Shown here: one piece after another, positions 33,018 to 41,359 of the stretch
How positions within the stretch are numbered: the stretch's first letter is position 1
Layout of the letters: each line of letters begins with the position of its first letter
Source: Afipia sp.
GTDB taxonomy: Bacteria; Pseudomonadota; Alphaproteobacteria; Rhizobiales; Xanthobacteraceae
Direction of reading: 5' to 3'
Length of the DNA: 64,000 bases
NCBI GenBank assembly: GCA_016201045.1
Contig: JACQDM010000008.1
Location: 744,001 to 808,000 of the forward strand
Notes under the pieces: generated by a model
Databases searched by the model: none
The model's input: only the letters and a program-made list of their open reading frames with translations
Told to the model about the DNA's origin: nothing
Translations under genes and position numbers: made by a program

Positions 33018-34024
33018 CAGTGGTAGCCGCTCTTGGCGTCGACCTTGCCGCGAAACACCCAATAGGAGAATGCCGTATAGGCCAGAATGATCGGCACCAG
33101 TAACGCAACGCCGACCATCATGAAGGTGAGGCTGTCATCCGGGGCGGCCGCCTGCTGGATCGTGATGCTCTGCGGCACGATGTAGGGATACATGCTGACG
33201 CCGAGGCCGGCATAGGACAGCGCGAACAGACCGAGCGAGAGGAAGAATGGCCGGTAGTCCTGTTTGTTGGCCAGACTCCTGAGCAGCAGCAGCGTGATCG
33301 CGGCAACTGCCACTGGGATCGGCGATGTGAACAGAATGCTCGGCCACTCGAACCAGCGCTGCCAGTATTTGATGCTGAGAAACGGCGTCGCGAGACTGAC
33401 CGCACAAATCGCACCGACGGTTGCAAGCAGCAGCCATCGGCTGAGGCGATAGGCTTCGTTTCGCAGCTTTCCATCGGTCTTCATGATGAGCCATGTCGCG
33501 CCGAGCAATCCATAACCGGCGACGACAGCGAGGCCGGTCAGGATGCTGAACGGGGTCAGCCAGTCCCACCAGCCGCCGCCATAGTGGCGTCCCGACACCA
33601 CGACACCCTGCAGGATTGCGCCAAGCGCGATGCCCTGCGACAGTGCCGCCAGAAACGAGCCACCGATAAAAGCGTGATCCCACAGATTGCGATCGCGCTT
33701 CGTGCGCCAGCGGAATTCAAACGCGACGCCGCGAAAGATTAGGCCAATGAGCATCGCGATAATCGGCGTGTATATCGCCGGCATCAGCACCGCATAAGCC
33801 AGCGGAAACGCGGCGAACAATCCGCCGCCGCCGAGCACGAGCCATGTCTCGTTGCCGTCCCACACGGGTGCCACCGAATTCATGATGACATTGCGGTCGC
33901 TCTTTTTCGGAAAGAACGGATAGAGGATTCCAAGGCCGAGATCGAAGCCGTCCATGACGATGTACATGAACACCGCAAAAGCGATGATGAAGGCAAAGAC
34001 GGTCGCAATGTCGAAGCCGATCAT
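33017..34024 (-). CDS. cioB: Cytochrome bd-type / cyanide-insensitive quinol oxidase subunit II
   Basis: This 335-aa inner-membrane subunit has about eight to nine helices. It begins FDIATVFAFIIAFAVFMYIV followed by MDGFDLGLGILYPFF, the CydB/CioB family start. The segment GNETWLVLGGGGLFAAFPLAYA is strongly conserved. It overlaps the cioA stop by four bases (ATGA) and is itself followed by the mini-subunit. CydB does not bind haem in the canonical enzyme but is required for the complex. The gene belongs to a three-gene minus-strand operon A-B-small subunit. Confidence 0.93.
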   Translation of the reverse strand: MIGFDIATVFAFIIAFAVFMYIVMDGFDLGLGILYPFFPKKSDRNVIMNSVAPVWDGNETWLVLGGGGLFAAFPLAYAVLMPAIYTPIIAMLIGLIFRGVAFEFRWRTKRDRNLWDHAFIGGSFLAALSQGIALGAILQGVVVSGRHYGGGWWDWLTPFSILTGLAVVAGYGLLGATWLIMKTDGKLRNEAYRLSRWLLLATVGAICAVSLATPFLSIKYWQRWFEWPSILFTSPIPVAVAAITLLLLRSLANKQDYRPFFLSLGLFALSYAGLGVSMYPYIVPQSITIQQAAAPDDSLTFMMVGVALLVPIILAYTAFSYWVFRGKVDAKSGYH

Positions 34025-35430
34025 TTGCGCGATCCTTTCCCTGCGACGGCAACAACCGGCGTGATGCCCGCCGCGCGCTCCGGCACAGTGTCGCCCGGTC
34101 CTTTTTCGTCCTGATGCGGCGGCACGCTCATCAGACGCAGGATGTAATAGACGCCCATGCCGAACACGATGAAGTAGACGATCACGAATGCAATCAGCGA
34201 TGACGCTACGGCAGGGGCCGCGAGCGGCGAGGCGGAGTCTGCGGTGCGTAGCAATCCATAAATTGTATAGGGCTGCCGCCCGGCCTCTGTCGTGATCCAG
34301 CCGGCGAGCACCGCTATGAAACCCGCCGGTCCCATTGCGAGCGCATACCGATGAAGCAGTTTCGACTTGTAGAGTGTGCGGCGCCAGCGCGTGAACAGAC
34401 TCAATAATCCCAATCCCAGCATCAGGAATCCGATGCCGACCATGATGCGGAACGACCAGAACACCACCGGCACGTTCGGCCAGTCGGCGCGCGACACGGT
34501 GTCGAGGCCTTTCAGCGGAGCGTCAAGCGAATGTTTGAGAATGAGCGAGGACGCTTTTGGAATCTCAAGCGCGAATTTCACCTCGCCGGCCGCCTGATCG
34601 GGCCAGCCGAACAGGATCAGCGGCGCTCCGTCGTTGTGGCTCTGGAAGTGGCCTTCCATCGCCATTACCTTCACCGGCTGATGTTCCAGCGTGTTGAGGC
34701 CGTGCTGGTCGCCGGCGAGAATCTGGATCGGCGCAACGAGAGCCGCCATCCACATCGCCATCGAAAACATCACGCGCGGCCCTTCGCGCCGCGAGTTCTT
34801 CAAAAGATGCCACGCGCCGACCGCACCGACGACAAGAGCCGTGGTGAGATACGCCGCCAGCACCATGTGCACGAGCCGATAGGGAAACGACGGATTGAAG
34901 ATCAGCTTGAGCCAGTCGGCGGCGATGAACTGGCCGTTCGCATTGGTCGCGTAGCCCGCGGGCGTTTGCATCCACGAATTGGCGGAGAGAATCCAGAACG
35001 CCGAGATCAGCGTGCCGATGGCCACCATCAGTGTCGCAACGAAATGCAGCCGGTGTCCGACCCGTTCCAATCCGAAAAGCATGACGCCGAGAAATCCGGC
35101 CTCGAGGAAAAATGCGGTGAGGACCTCATAGGCCATCAGCGGTCCGAGCACGGGCCCCGTCTTGTCGGAGAACACGGCCCAGTTGGTGCCGAACTGGTAG
35201 GACATTACGATGCCGGAGACGACGCCCATCCCGAAGGCAACGGCGAAAATCTTCAGCCAGTAATTAAAGAGGTCGATGAAGACTTCGCGCTTGGTCCACA
35301 GCCACAGTGCTTCGAGAACTGCGAGATAGCTCGCGAGCCCGATCGAGAATGCTGGAAACACGATGTGAAACGACATCGTAAAAGCGAACTGCGCGCGGGC
35401 CAGCACAATGGCGTCGATACCGTCGAACAT
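34021..35430 (-). CDS. cioA: Cytochrome bd-type / cyanide-insensitive quinol oxidase subunit I
   Basis: This 469-aa catalytic subunit oxidises ubiquinol and reduces O2 to water. Visible features are an N-terminal His in TMSFHIVFPAFSIGLAS (haem b595 ligand), Glu residues in MAYEVLTAFFLEAGFLG, His in PYRLVHMVLAAYL (b558), and the Met in FRIMVGIGFLML. The quinol loop is short, as in Cio rather than E. coli CydA. The usual GRQPW motif reads GRQPYTIYGLLRT. The start at 35430 (MFDGIDAIVLARAQF) fits the family; 13 more residues from 35469 are unlikely. Short-loop enzymes tolerate cyanide and function at varied oxygen levels. Confidence 0.93.
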   Translation of the reverse strand: MFDGIDAIVLARAQFAFTMSFHIVFPAFSIGLASYLAVLEALWLWTKREVFIDLFNYWLKIFAVAFGMGVVSGIVMSYQFGTNWAVFSDKTGPVLGPLMAYEVLTAFFLEAGFLGVMLFGLERVGHRLHFVATLMVAIGTLISAFWILSANSWMQTPAGYATNANGQFIAADWLKLIFNPSFPYRLVHMVLAAYLTTALVVGAVGAWHLLKNSRREGPRVMFSMAMWMAALVAPIQILAGDQHGLNTLEHQPVKVMAMEGHFQSHNDGAPLILFGWPDQAAGEVKFALEIPKASSLILKHSLDAPLKGLDTVSRADWPNVPVVFWSFRIMVGIGFLMLGLGLLSLFTRWRRTLYKSKLLHRYALAMGPAGFIAVLAGWITTEAGRQPYTIYGLLRTADSASPLAAPAVASSLIAFVIVYFIVFGMGVYYILRLMSVPPHQDEKGPGDTVPERAAGITPVVAVAGKGSRK

Positions 35431-35514
35431 CGCGGTCACTCGGCTGATTGAGTCAAGCCATCCTATCACGGATGGCTCGCCGTCGAATGCGCTAAATGGC
35501 GCGGTGTTCGCCCT

Positions 35515-36258
35515 CTAGCGAAGCGAAAATCTGATTGGCGCGGTAAAGCTCAGCGAGCTTTGGGTCATTTCAGCTGGAAATTTTGGCAGCGGCTGGGCAC
35601 GCCGCAGCATCGCCAGCGTTTCGTTGTCGAGCGCTGCGGAGCCGGAAGATTTCGCGATCGAGCCGCCGGATACCGTGCCGTCGCGATTGACCGTAAAACT
35701 GAGCATCGCCACGCCTTCCTGACCGGCCGCCCGCGCAGCCTGCGGATATTGCTTGAAGCGCTGCAGATGCGCGGCGAGCATGCCCATGTAACTGATGCGC
35801 GCAGCTTCCGCAGCTTTCGGTGGCGCTGTGGTGCGGGGCGCGGCCTGCTCTGATGTTGCCGGCTTCTGAATTTGCTTCTCTTTATCCTTGTCGGGCTTTT
35901 GTGCTTCTTTCTGCTCCTGCGGCGCGACGACGGCCGGATTTTGCTGAGCCGGTGCCGGTGGGATTTGTTCTTGCTCGGCCTTGGACTCCTGCTGCGGCTC
36001 GGGAGCAGGCGCGGGCGTTTCCTGCATTTCAGGGCCGGGCGCGAGATCGGCTTTCGGCGGCTGCAAATTGCGCGGCACGGATTCCAGATCGACCATCATC
36101 GGCTGCGAGCCGGTGCCGACGAAGTCGTTGTGCCGCTTGAACCAATGCACGCCAGCCGCAAGAATCGCGACATGAGCAAAAACCACGAACGCCGCGGCCA
36201 GACTCCATCGTCTGACATCGGAACGGTCGATCGCAGTATCGATGGTGACGTCGTTCAT
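35515..36258 (-). CDS. tonB: TonB-family energy transducer (first of two flanking exbBD)
   Basis: This 247-aa periplasm-spanning protein has one N-terminal membrane helix (WSLAAAFVVFAHVAILAAGV) and a long Pro/Glu/Lys/Gln-rich spacer, about residues 55-150. Its C-terminal TonB domain shows RFKQYPQAARAAGQEGVAML, GTVSGGSIAKSSGSAALD and LPKFPAEMTQSSLSFTAPI. It transmits proton-motive energy from ExbBD to outer-membrane receptors. It lies 20 bases after exbD on the same strand. A second TonB gene starts the same operon at 38402, so the order is tonB-exbB-exbD-tonB. Confidence 0.92.
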   Translation of the reverse strand: MNDVTIDTAIDRSDVRRWSLAAAFVVFAHVAILAAGVHWFKRHNDFVGTGSQPMMVDLESVPRNLQPPKADLAPGPEMQETPAPAPEPQQESKAEQEQIPPAPAQQNPAVVAPQEQKEAQKPDKDKEKQIQKPATSEQAAPRTTAPPKAAEAARISYMGMLAAHLQRFKQYPQAARAAGQEGVAMLSFTVNRDGTVSGGSIAKSSGSAALDNETLAMLRRAQPLPKFPAEMTQSSLSFTAPIRFSLR

Positions 36259-36277
36259 GGGCGATAGCTTGGCGCTA

Positions 36278-36709
36278 TCAGTTCCTGGCGTCGAGCCCTA
36301 CCAGCGCGACCTTAAGATACCCTGCGTTGCGCAACAGGTTCATCACTTCCATGAGATCGCCGTAGCTGACGGTCTTGTCCGCGCGAAGATAGAGCGCATC
36401 GGCCTTCTTGCCGCCGGTCGCCGCTTCGAGCGCGGACGCCAGAGCGTTGCGCGGCACAGTATTTTCCCCGACCGCCAGCGAGAGATCAGGCTTCACCGTG
36501 ATGAACACCGGCTTGTCGGGTCGCGGTGGCGGCGTCGCCGTCGAAGCCGGCAGGTCGACGCCGATATCGACGGTGGCGAGCGGTGCAGCCACCATGAAGA
36601 TGATGAGAAGAACCAGCATTACGTCGATGAACGGTGTGACGTTGATTTCATGCGCTTCGACGAGATCGTCGTCGGTGCCGGCAATCCTGCCGCCGAGTTT
36701 CGCGCCCAT
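36278..36709 (-). CDS. exbD: Biopolymer transport protein ExbD
   Basis: This 143-aa protein has one N-terminal transmembrane helix and a periplasmic domain. The conserved helix and its proton-path Asp are in HEINVTPFIDVMLVLLIIFM near residue 20, with the Asp of FIDVM intact. The periplasmic part includes DLPASTATPPPRPDKPVFIT and NTVPRNALASALEAATGGKK. It sits four bases after the exbB stop, in the usual exbB-exbD order. Confidence 0.94.
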   Translation of the reverse strand: MGAKLGGRIAGTDDDLVEAHEINVTPFIDVMLVLLIIFMVAAPLATVDIGVDLPASTATPPPRPDKPVFITVKPDLSLAVGENTVPRNALASALEAATGGKKADALYLRADKTVSYGDLMEVMNLLRNAGYLKVALVGLDARN

Positions 36710-36713
36710 GATC

Positions 36714-37514
36714 TTATTCCGCCGCTCGCGAACCGCGAACCGTGCGGTTCTGGTCGCGGCTGATCAGCATCATGACGTTGGCGGAGGCGTCGCCAAGGAG
36801 GGCGCGATAGGCAGCGATCATGCGGACGAGCTGGTTATAGATGACAACCGCCGGAATCGCCGCCACGAGGCCCATCGCCGTGGCGAGCAGCGCTTCGGCG
36901 ATGCCGGGCGCGACGACGGCGAGATTCGTTGTGTGTGCTTCGGAAATGCCGATGAAGGAATTCATGATGCCCCACACCGTGCCGAACAGTCCGACGAATG
37001 GCGCGGTTGCGCCGATAGTCGCGAGAATGCCGGTGCCGCGCGCGATTTTGCGCGACATCGCGGCTTCCGCGCGTTCGAGCCGGAGCGCAACGCGCTCCTT
37101 GAATCCTTCGTCACGCGTGCCGCCTGAGAGCGTGGCTTCCTTCACCGCCGCCAGCACGATCTGCGCCACAGGATCCTTGTGGCCCATGCTGTCGCGCTGG
37201 GCGTCGGCCAAAGTGGCATCGCTTGCGAGGACCGCGATGCGCTTGCGCGCGCGCGCCGTCTCGGCCCGAAGCTCGAGCAGCTTCGCCACACAAACCGTCC
37301 ATGTGACGAGCGAAGCGAACGCAAGACCGATCATCACCGCTTTGACGACGATGTCCGCGTTGAGAAACATTCCCCACGGCGACAGGTCGTGCGGCAGCAG
37401 GGGATTGGTCGGCGCTGCCGCCAAAGCCGGGACTGAGCCGTATGCCGAAGCGAATGCAGCGGCGGCGGACAAGGCCTTGCTGAATTTCAAAACGGCGGTT
37501 GTGCGCTTCAACAT
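36714..37514 (-). CDS. exbB: Biopolymer transport protein ExbB (MotA/TolQ/ExbB family)
   Basis: This 266-aa proton-channel subunit has a predicted signal segment (MLKRTTAVLKFSKALSAAAA ... PALAA) and then three helices, the first around DIVVKAVMIGLAFASLVTWT. The conserved region TIGATAPFVGLFGTVWGIMN near residue 180 and VAPGIAEALLATAMGLVAAI PAV near 215 are the family hallmarks. The start at 37514 gives a neat signal peptide; a GTG at 37562 is an alternative. It works with ExbD and TonB to energise the siderophore receptor encoded divergently at 38782. Confidence 0.93.
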   Translation of the reverse strand: MLKRTTAVLKFSKALSAAAAFASAYGSVPALAAAPTNPLLPHDLSPWGMFLNADIVVKAVMIGLAFASLVTWTVCVAKLLELRAETARARKRIAVLASDATLADAQRDSMGHKDPVAQIVLAAVKEATLSGGTRDEGFKERVALRLERAEAAMSRKIARGTGILATIGATAPFVGLFGTVWGIMNSFIGISEAHTTNLAVVAPGIAEALLATAMGLVAAIPAVVIYNQLVRMIAAYRALLGDASANVMMLISRDQNRTVRGSRAAE

Positions 37515-37598
37515 TGTCGAAACCGATCTGGATGAATTGAGGGATTGGGTCTGCGATAGCACCGTTCAGTGCCGTGGGCTACTCTATGTTGGCGCGGT

Positions 37599-38402
37599 TC
37601 AATGGATGTTGAACTTGATCGGGACGACAAGGAATATCTCCTCGCCCTGCATGGCGGGAGGCGGCGCGGCGAAAGGCTGAGCACGTTGAACGAGATCGAG
37701 CGTTTCGCGGTCGAGGGTGTCGGAACCCGAGCTTTTCACGATACGGCTCGATTTCAGATGGCCCTGACGATCCACGCTGAATTCAAGCTGCACCACGCCC
37801 TTTTCCTCGCGGGCCTGCGCGGCTGACGGATATTTCTTGTTGCGCTCGAGTTTGGTCGCGACCTGGCGCTTCCAGGTCGGAACGGCATTCGAGTCGTTGA
37901 GGTTGAACATCGTCTGCATGGGTGCGGTCGCGACAACAGCCATATCGACTTTCGGCATTTGCGGCGCGGTGGTCACGGGAGCGGCAAGCTGCGCTTCGGA
38001 CGGCTTCGGTTTGTCGGGCTGCGGCTCCGGTGACTTTTTCTGAAGCGCGACGTCGGGATTGTCCTTGGTTGGAATATCCTGCTGCTCTTTCACCTTCTCC
38101 GGTTCGACCGCTTTATCGACGGTCTTTTCCGTCGGCTTTGCGATCTGCTCGGGCGTCGCTTCAGCCTGTTGCTGTTCCGGGCCGGGCGCGACGTCGGACG
38201 GCGCGTTCGACGGCGCGGCCATCGTCGGCGCAAGCTCGACCACCATCGCGCCGACGGGATCGGTGGAGTCGTCGCTATCGCTCCAGCCGACGATCGCTGC
38301 CGCGACGGAAATATGCGCGACCAGAACGATGGCGCCGCTCAAGCCCCAGCGCAGGGCGTCCTGCCGGTCGTTGCGCAAATATGTTGTCAGGCCGCCTGGC
38401 AT
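37599..38402 (-). CDS. TonB-family energy transducer (second copy)
   Basis: This 267-aa paralogue of the TonB protein at 35515-36258 has one N-terminal helix (WGLSGAIVLVAHISVAAAIV). A Pro/Lys/Glu/Gln-rich spacer spans about residues 60-160. The C-terminal TonB domain has LERNKKYPSAAQAREEKGVV, KSSRIVKSSGSDTLDRETLD and PAMQGEEIFLVVPIKF. It is the first gene of the minus-strand operon and lies directly opposite the receptor gene across the iron-box region. The start at 38402 is preferred over 38462 because the family starts shortly before the helix. Confidence 0.9.
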   Translation of the reverse strand: MPGGLTTYLRNDRQDALRWGLSGAIVLVAHISVAAAIVGWSDSDDSTDPVGAMVVELAPTMAAPSNAPSDVAPGPEQQQAEATPEQIAKPTEKTVDKAVEPEKVKEQQDIPTKDNPDVALQKKSPEPQPDKPKPSEAQLAAPVTTAPQMPKVDMAVVATAPMQTMFNLNDSNAVPTWKRQVATKLERNKKYPSAAQAREEKGVVQLEFSVDRQGHLKSSRIVKSSGSDTLDRETLDLVQRAQPFAAPPPAMQGEEIFLVVPIKFNIH

Positions 38403-38636
38403 CGCTTCGTTTTCCGGGATGATCGCAGGCCCAGCGCAAAGGCGTTCAAGAGCGGCGATCAAGCCGGCCCTTCATCGGCCAATTCCCCGGCAGCGTCACC
38501 CCTGAAACAGGCCACAATTCACGAGCAGAATTAGAATCTCTCAAGATTACCCAAGCCCAATCGGCTTGCCTGCGAATGGCCTTCGCGTGCGATCGTCAGA
38601 AACGCCTGCTGCATTGGTATTTCTTACAAAACTTTT

Positions 38637-38693
38637 TCTAGACGGTTTCTAAAATCATGCTCGAAGCCGGCATGCGCCTAGACAGCTTCTAGT
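38637..38693. promoter_or_regulatory. Two ICE/Irr-like iron boxes in the tonB-receptor divergent promoter
   Basis: The rhizobial iron-control element is TTTAGAA-N3-TTCTAAA. At 38637-38653 the sequence is TCTAGAC-GGT-TTCTAAA: 5 of 7 in the left half and 7 of 7 in the right. At 38677-38693 it is CCTAGAC-AGC-TTCTAGT (4 of 7 and 5 of 7). The two copies are exactly 40 bases apart. They lie in the 379-base gap between the tonB start and the receptor start; I see no gene in that gap. Confidence 0.5.
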
Positions 38694-38781
38694 CTCAACC
38701 TCTCGACGCGCACCCGCAATTTCCTCATGAGAAAGCCACGAAGTCGCCGCGCTCGATGCGGCGCGAATTGGGGGCGTTCTC

Positions 38782-41100
38782 GTGAGTCAGTATCTGCAAT
38801 CGTCCGTTAGCCGCGTTGCCGCGCCGCGTTCGATCCTTTTCTCCGTCAGCTATCTTGCGCTTGGATTGAGTGCGTCGCTTTGGACGTCGGCAGCGCAAGC
38901 GCAGACGACGCCGGGTGCCACTGAACTGCCGGCTGTATCGGTCGAGGCCGCAAAGAAGAAGCCGCGCCGCGCGGCACGTGCCGCGCCGACCCAGGCTGCC
39001 GCGCCGGTTGTTGCGCAACAGCCGCAGGCAAAGCCCGCCGACACGCATGACACGCGCACTGGAACGGTCGGCTACTACGCGAACTCGACTGCGGTCGCGA
39101 CCAAGACCAACACGCCGCTGATCAACATTCCGCAGTCGGTCAATGTGATTACGAAGGACTTCATTAAAGACTCCGGCGCCCAGCAGCTCACCGACATCAC
39201 CCGCTATGTGCCGGGCGTCGCTATCCATCAGGGCGAAGGCAACCGCGACGAACTGGTTATTCGTGGCGTCGATTCCAGCGCCAACTTCTTCGTCAACGGT
39301 TTCCGCGATGACGTCCAGTATTTCCGCGATCTCTATAACACCCAGAGCATCGAAGTGATCAAGGGACCGAGCGCGCTGACGTTCGGGCGCGGCGCAGGCG
39401 GCGGTCTCGTTAACCGCACGCTCAAGGAAGCCGATGGCCAGCGTATCTATGAAGCGACCATGCAGACCGGCTCCTACGGCGACCGCCGCATTTCGCTGGA
39501 TGCGGGGCAAGGGGTGACGCAGGACTTCGCCGTGCGCATGAATGCGTTCTACGAGGCTTCGGATACGTTCCGCCAATACGGCCAGCTTGAACGCTACGGT
39601 ATCAATCCCACCGTGACGATGACGCCGAACGACACCACCAAGATCAAGCTGTCTTACGAGTATTATCACGACGAGCGCACCAACGATCGCGGCAATCCCT
39701 CGCAGGCTTTGAGCGCGACTGCGCCCTCTTCAACACGGTTCAATCCGGCGGCACCGTTTGCGCCGAACGGAGACCTTACGGCGTTCTTCGGCAGCCCGAT
39801 CTATAACGTTGCTGCATCCGACGTGCAGACGACGCAGGCCAAGATCGAGCATGATTTCGAGAACGGTCTGACGGTGAAGAGCCAGTCGCTCTACGCCGAC
39901 TACAACCGCCACTACACCAATATCTATCCCGGCAACGGTACGCTGTCGGGGGCGGTCGATCCTGCCGACACGACCTTCAATCGTGCCGCCTACCAGAACA
40001 CGACAAACCGCGAGAATGCGATCAATCAGACCGACTTCACCTACAAGGTCGCTGCTCTTGGGATGGGTCATACCATCGGCTTCGGCACAGAATTCGGCCG
40101 TCAGACGGGATCGTCCTATCGGCAGACTGGATTCTTTCCCGGCAGCGTGAACACCATCGCCGGCAATCCGTTCAATCCGACCTATTTCGGCGGGGTGACG
40201 TTTGTGCACATTGCGAGCGACGCCAACAGCAAATACCGCCTGAACACGCAATCGGGTTATGTACGCGACCAGATCGACGTGACGCGCTGGTTGCAACTCG
40301 TCGCCGGCGTGCGGTATGACCGCTTCGATCTCGCCGCACTCGACCAGAACACCAATACCAACCGCGTCCGCGTCGACGAGAAAACCTCGGTGCAGGGCGC
40401 GGTGATCGTCAAGCCGGTTGATAACGTCTCGGTGTACGGCATGTATTCGACGTCGTATCTGCCATCATCCGGCGATCAGTTCAGCGCGCTCAACGTCGGT
40501 ACGGTGATTTTGACGCCGCAAAAATTCGAGACCGAAGAAGTCGGCGTGAAGTGGAATATCAATCCGCGCCTGCAATATGCCGCTGCCGTCTACAATCTCG
40601 ATCGTACCAATGTGCCGATCGCCAATCCCGATGGATCCGGCACGTTCTTCCCCAATGCGAAGCAGCGCATCAAGGGATTTGAGACGACACTGAACGGGTA
40701 TGTCACCGACCAGTGGCAGTCGCAGCTTGGTTATTCCTACACCGACGCCCGCATCGTCGTAGGGACGACGGCGACCATCGTTGCTGGCAACCGTGTCCAG
40801 CTCGTGCCCTACAATCAGTTCTCGTGGTGGAACAAGTATCAGTTCGACGAGCGCTGGGGTGCGGCTGCGGGCGTGATTTACTTCTCGAATTCGTTCGCGT
40901 CGTCGGACGACAGCGTGCGCCTGCCGGGCTTCGTGCGCTTCGATACCGCGCTCTACGCCAAGATCGATGAAACGTGGCGCGCCCAGCTCAATATCGAGAA
41001 TATCTTCAACACCGGATACTGGGCGTCGGCCGACGGCAACAACAACCTGTCGCCCGGCGCGCCGCGAACATTCCGGGTTTCCGCAACGGCGAAATTCTAG
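38782..41100 (+). CDS. TonB-dependent siderophore receptor (Fiu/FhuE-like)
   Basis: This 772-aa outer-membrane receptor has a signal peptide (SYLALGLSASLWTSAAQAQ) and a short N-terminal spacer rich in Lys/Arg/Ala. The plug domain runs from about residue 105 (NIPQSVNVITKDFIKDSGAQ, ELVIRGVDSSANFFVNGFRD, IEVIKGPSALTFGRGAGGGL). The beta-barrel continues to the terminal aromatic residue (RTFRVSATAKF). The pattern resembles the catecholate/ferrichrome receptor group; the siderophore is not predictable. No signalling N-domain is present. The start is a GTG at 38782 with a GGGGG ribosome site. It is divergent from tonB-exbBD-tonB and followed by a terminator. Confidence 0.93.
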   Translation: MSQYLQSSVSRVAAPRSILFSVSYLALGLSASLWTSAAQAQTTPGATELPAVSVEAAKKKPRRAARAAPTQAAAPVVAQQPQAKPADTHDTRTGTVGYYANSTAVATKTNTPLINIPQSVNVITKDFIKDSGAQQLTDITRYVPGVAIHQGEGNRDELVIRGVDSSANFFVNGFRDDVQYFRDLYNTQSIEVIKGPSALTFGRGAGGGLVNRTLKEADGQRIYEATMQTGSYGDRRISLDAGQGVTQDFAVRMNAFYEASDTFRQYGQLERYGINPTVTMTPNDTTKIKLSYEYYHDERTNDRGNPSQALSATAPSSTRFNPAAPFAPNGDLTAFFGSPIYNVAASDVQTTQAKIEHDFENGLTVKSQSLYADYNRHYTNIYPGNGTLSGAVDPADTTFNRAAYQNTTNRENAINQTDFTYKVAALGMGHTIGFGTEFGRQTGSSYRQTGFFPGSVNTIAGNPFNPTYFGGVTFVHIASDANSKYRLNTQSGYVRDQIDVTRWLQLVAGVRYDRFDLAALDQNTNTNRVRVDEKTSVQGAVIVKPVDNVSVYGMYSTSYLPSSGDQFSALNVGTVILTPQKFETEEVGVKWNINPRLQYAAAVYNLDRTNVPIANPDGSGTFFPNAKQRIKGFETTLNGYVTDQWQSQLGYSYTDARIVVGTTATIVAGNRVQLVPYNQFSWWNKYQFDERWGAAAGVIYFSNSFASSDDSVRLPGFVRFDTALYAKIDETWRAQLNIENIFNTGYWASADGNNNLSPGAPRTFRVSATAKF

Positions 41101-41130
41101 AAACCCCATTCATCGCCAAAAAGAAGACAG

Positions 41131-41162
41131 CGGGTCGCGCGTTTCGCGGCCCGTTTTCGTTT
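41131..41162 (+). terminator. Rho-independent terminator after the siderophore receptor
   Basis: CGGGTCGCG and CGCGGCCCG pair (one G-T) around a CGTTT loop and are followed by TTTTCGTTT. It begins 31 bases after the receptor stop and overlaps the -35 region of the next promoter by two bases. Confidence 0.8.
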
Positions 41163-41227
41163 GACAGGCTTTCCCCGATAGGCATTATATTGCATAAGCC
41201 GCGTCATAACGGCGGGCAGAACTGCAT
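41161..41227 (+). promoter_or_regulatory. Promoter of the aromatic-acid operon with TGCAT sites
   Basis: TTGACA at 41161-41166 is followed after 17 bases by ATTATA at 41184-41189. TGCAT occurs at 41191-41195, just after the -10, and again at 41223-41227. BzdR/BoxR-type repressors bind TGCA-containing operators, so BoxR control is a reasonable guess. The remaining space up to 41281 holds nothing else recognisable. Confidence 0.45.
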
Positions 41228-41281
41228 TATTATTCGCACAAACCAAGCAGTCGCCAAAGGGAAGACCGAGGGGAAGACTTA

Positions 41282-41359
41282 ATGTCTGCTGTCGCGCATG
41301 CCGCGCAGGGTCGTATCGTGGCGTCTCTCTCCATTGGAAGTGAGACTTCGAGCCCATGA
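41282..41359 (+). CDS. 25-aa leader ORF translationally coupled to the CoA ligase gene
   Basis: An ATG at 41282 has a strong ribosome site (GAGGGGAAG, about 5-8 bases upstream). The 25-codon frame starts MSAVAHAAQGRIVASLSIGS, and its TGA at 41357-41359 overlaps the ATG of the next gene at 41356 (ATGA). The ligase gene itself has a weaker ribosome site, so translation of the mini-ORF may drive or regulate its translation. The peptide has no recognised domain. It may be a regulatory leader rather than a functional protein. Confidence 0.45.
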   Translation: MSAVAHAAQGRIVASLSIGSETSSP

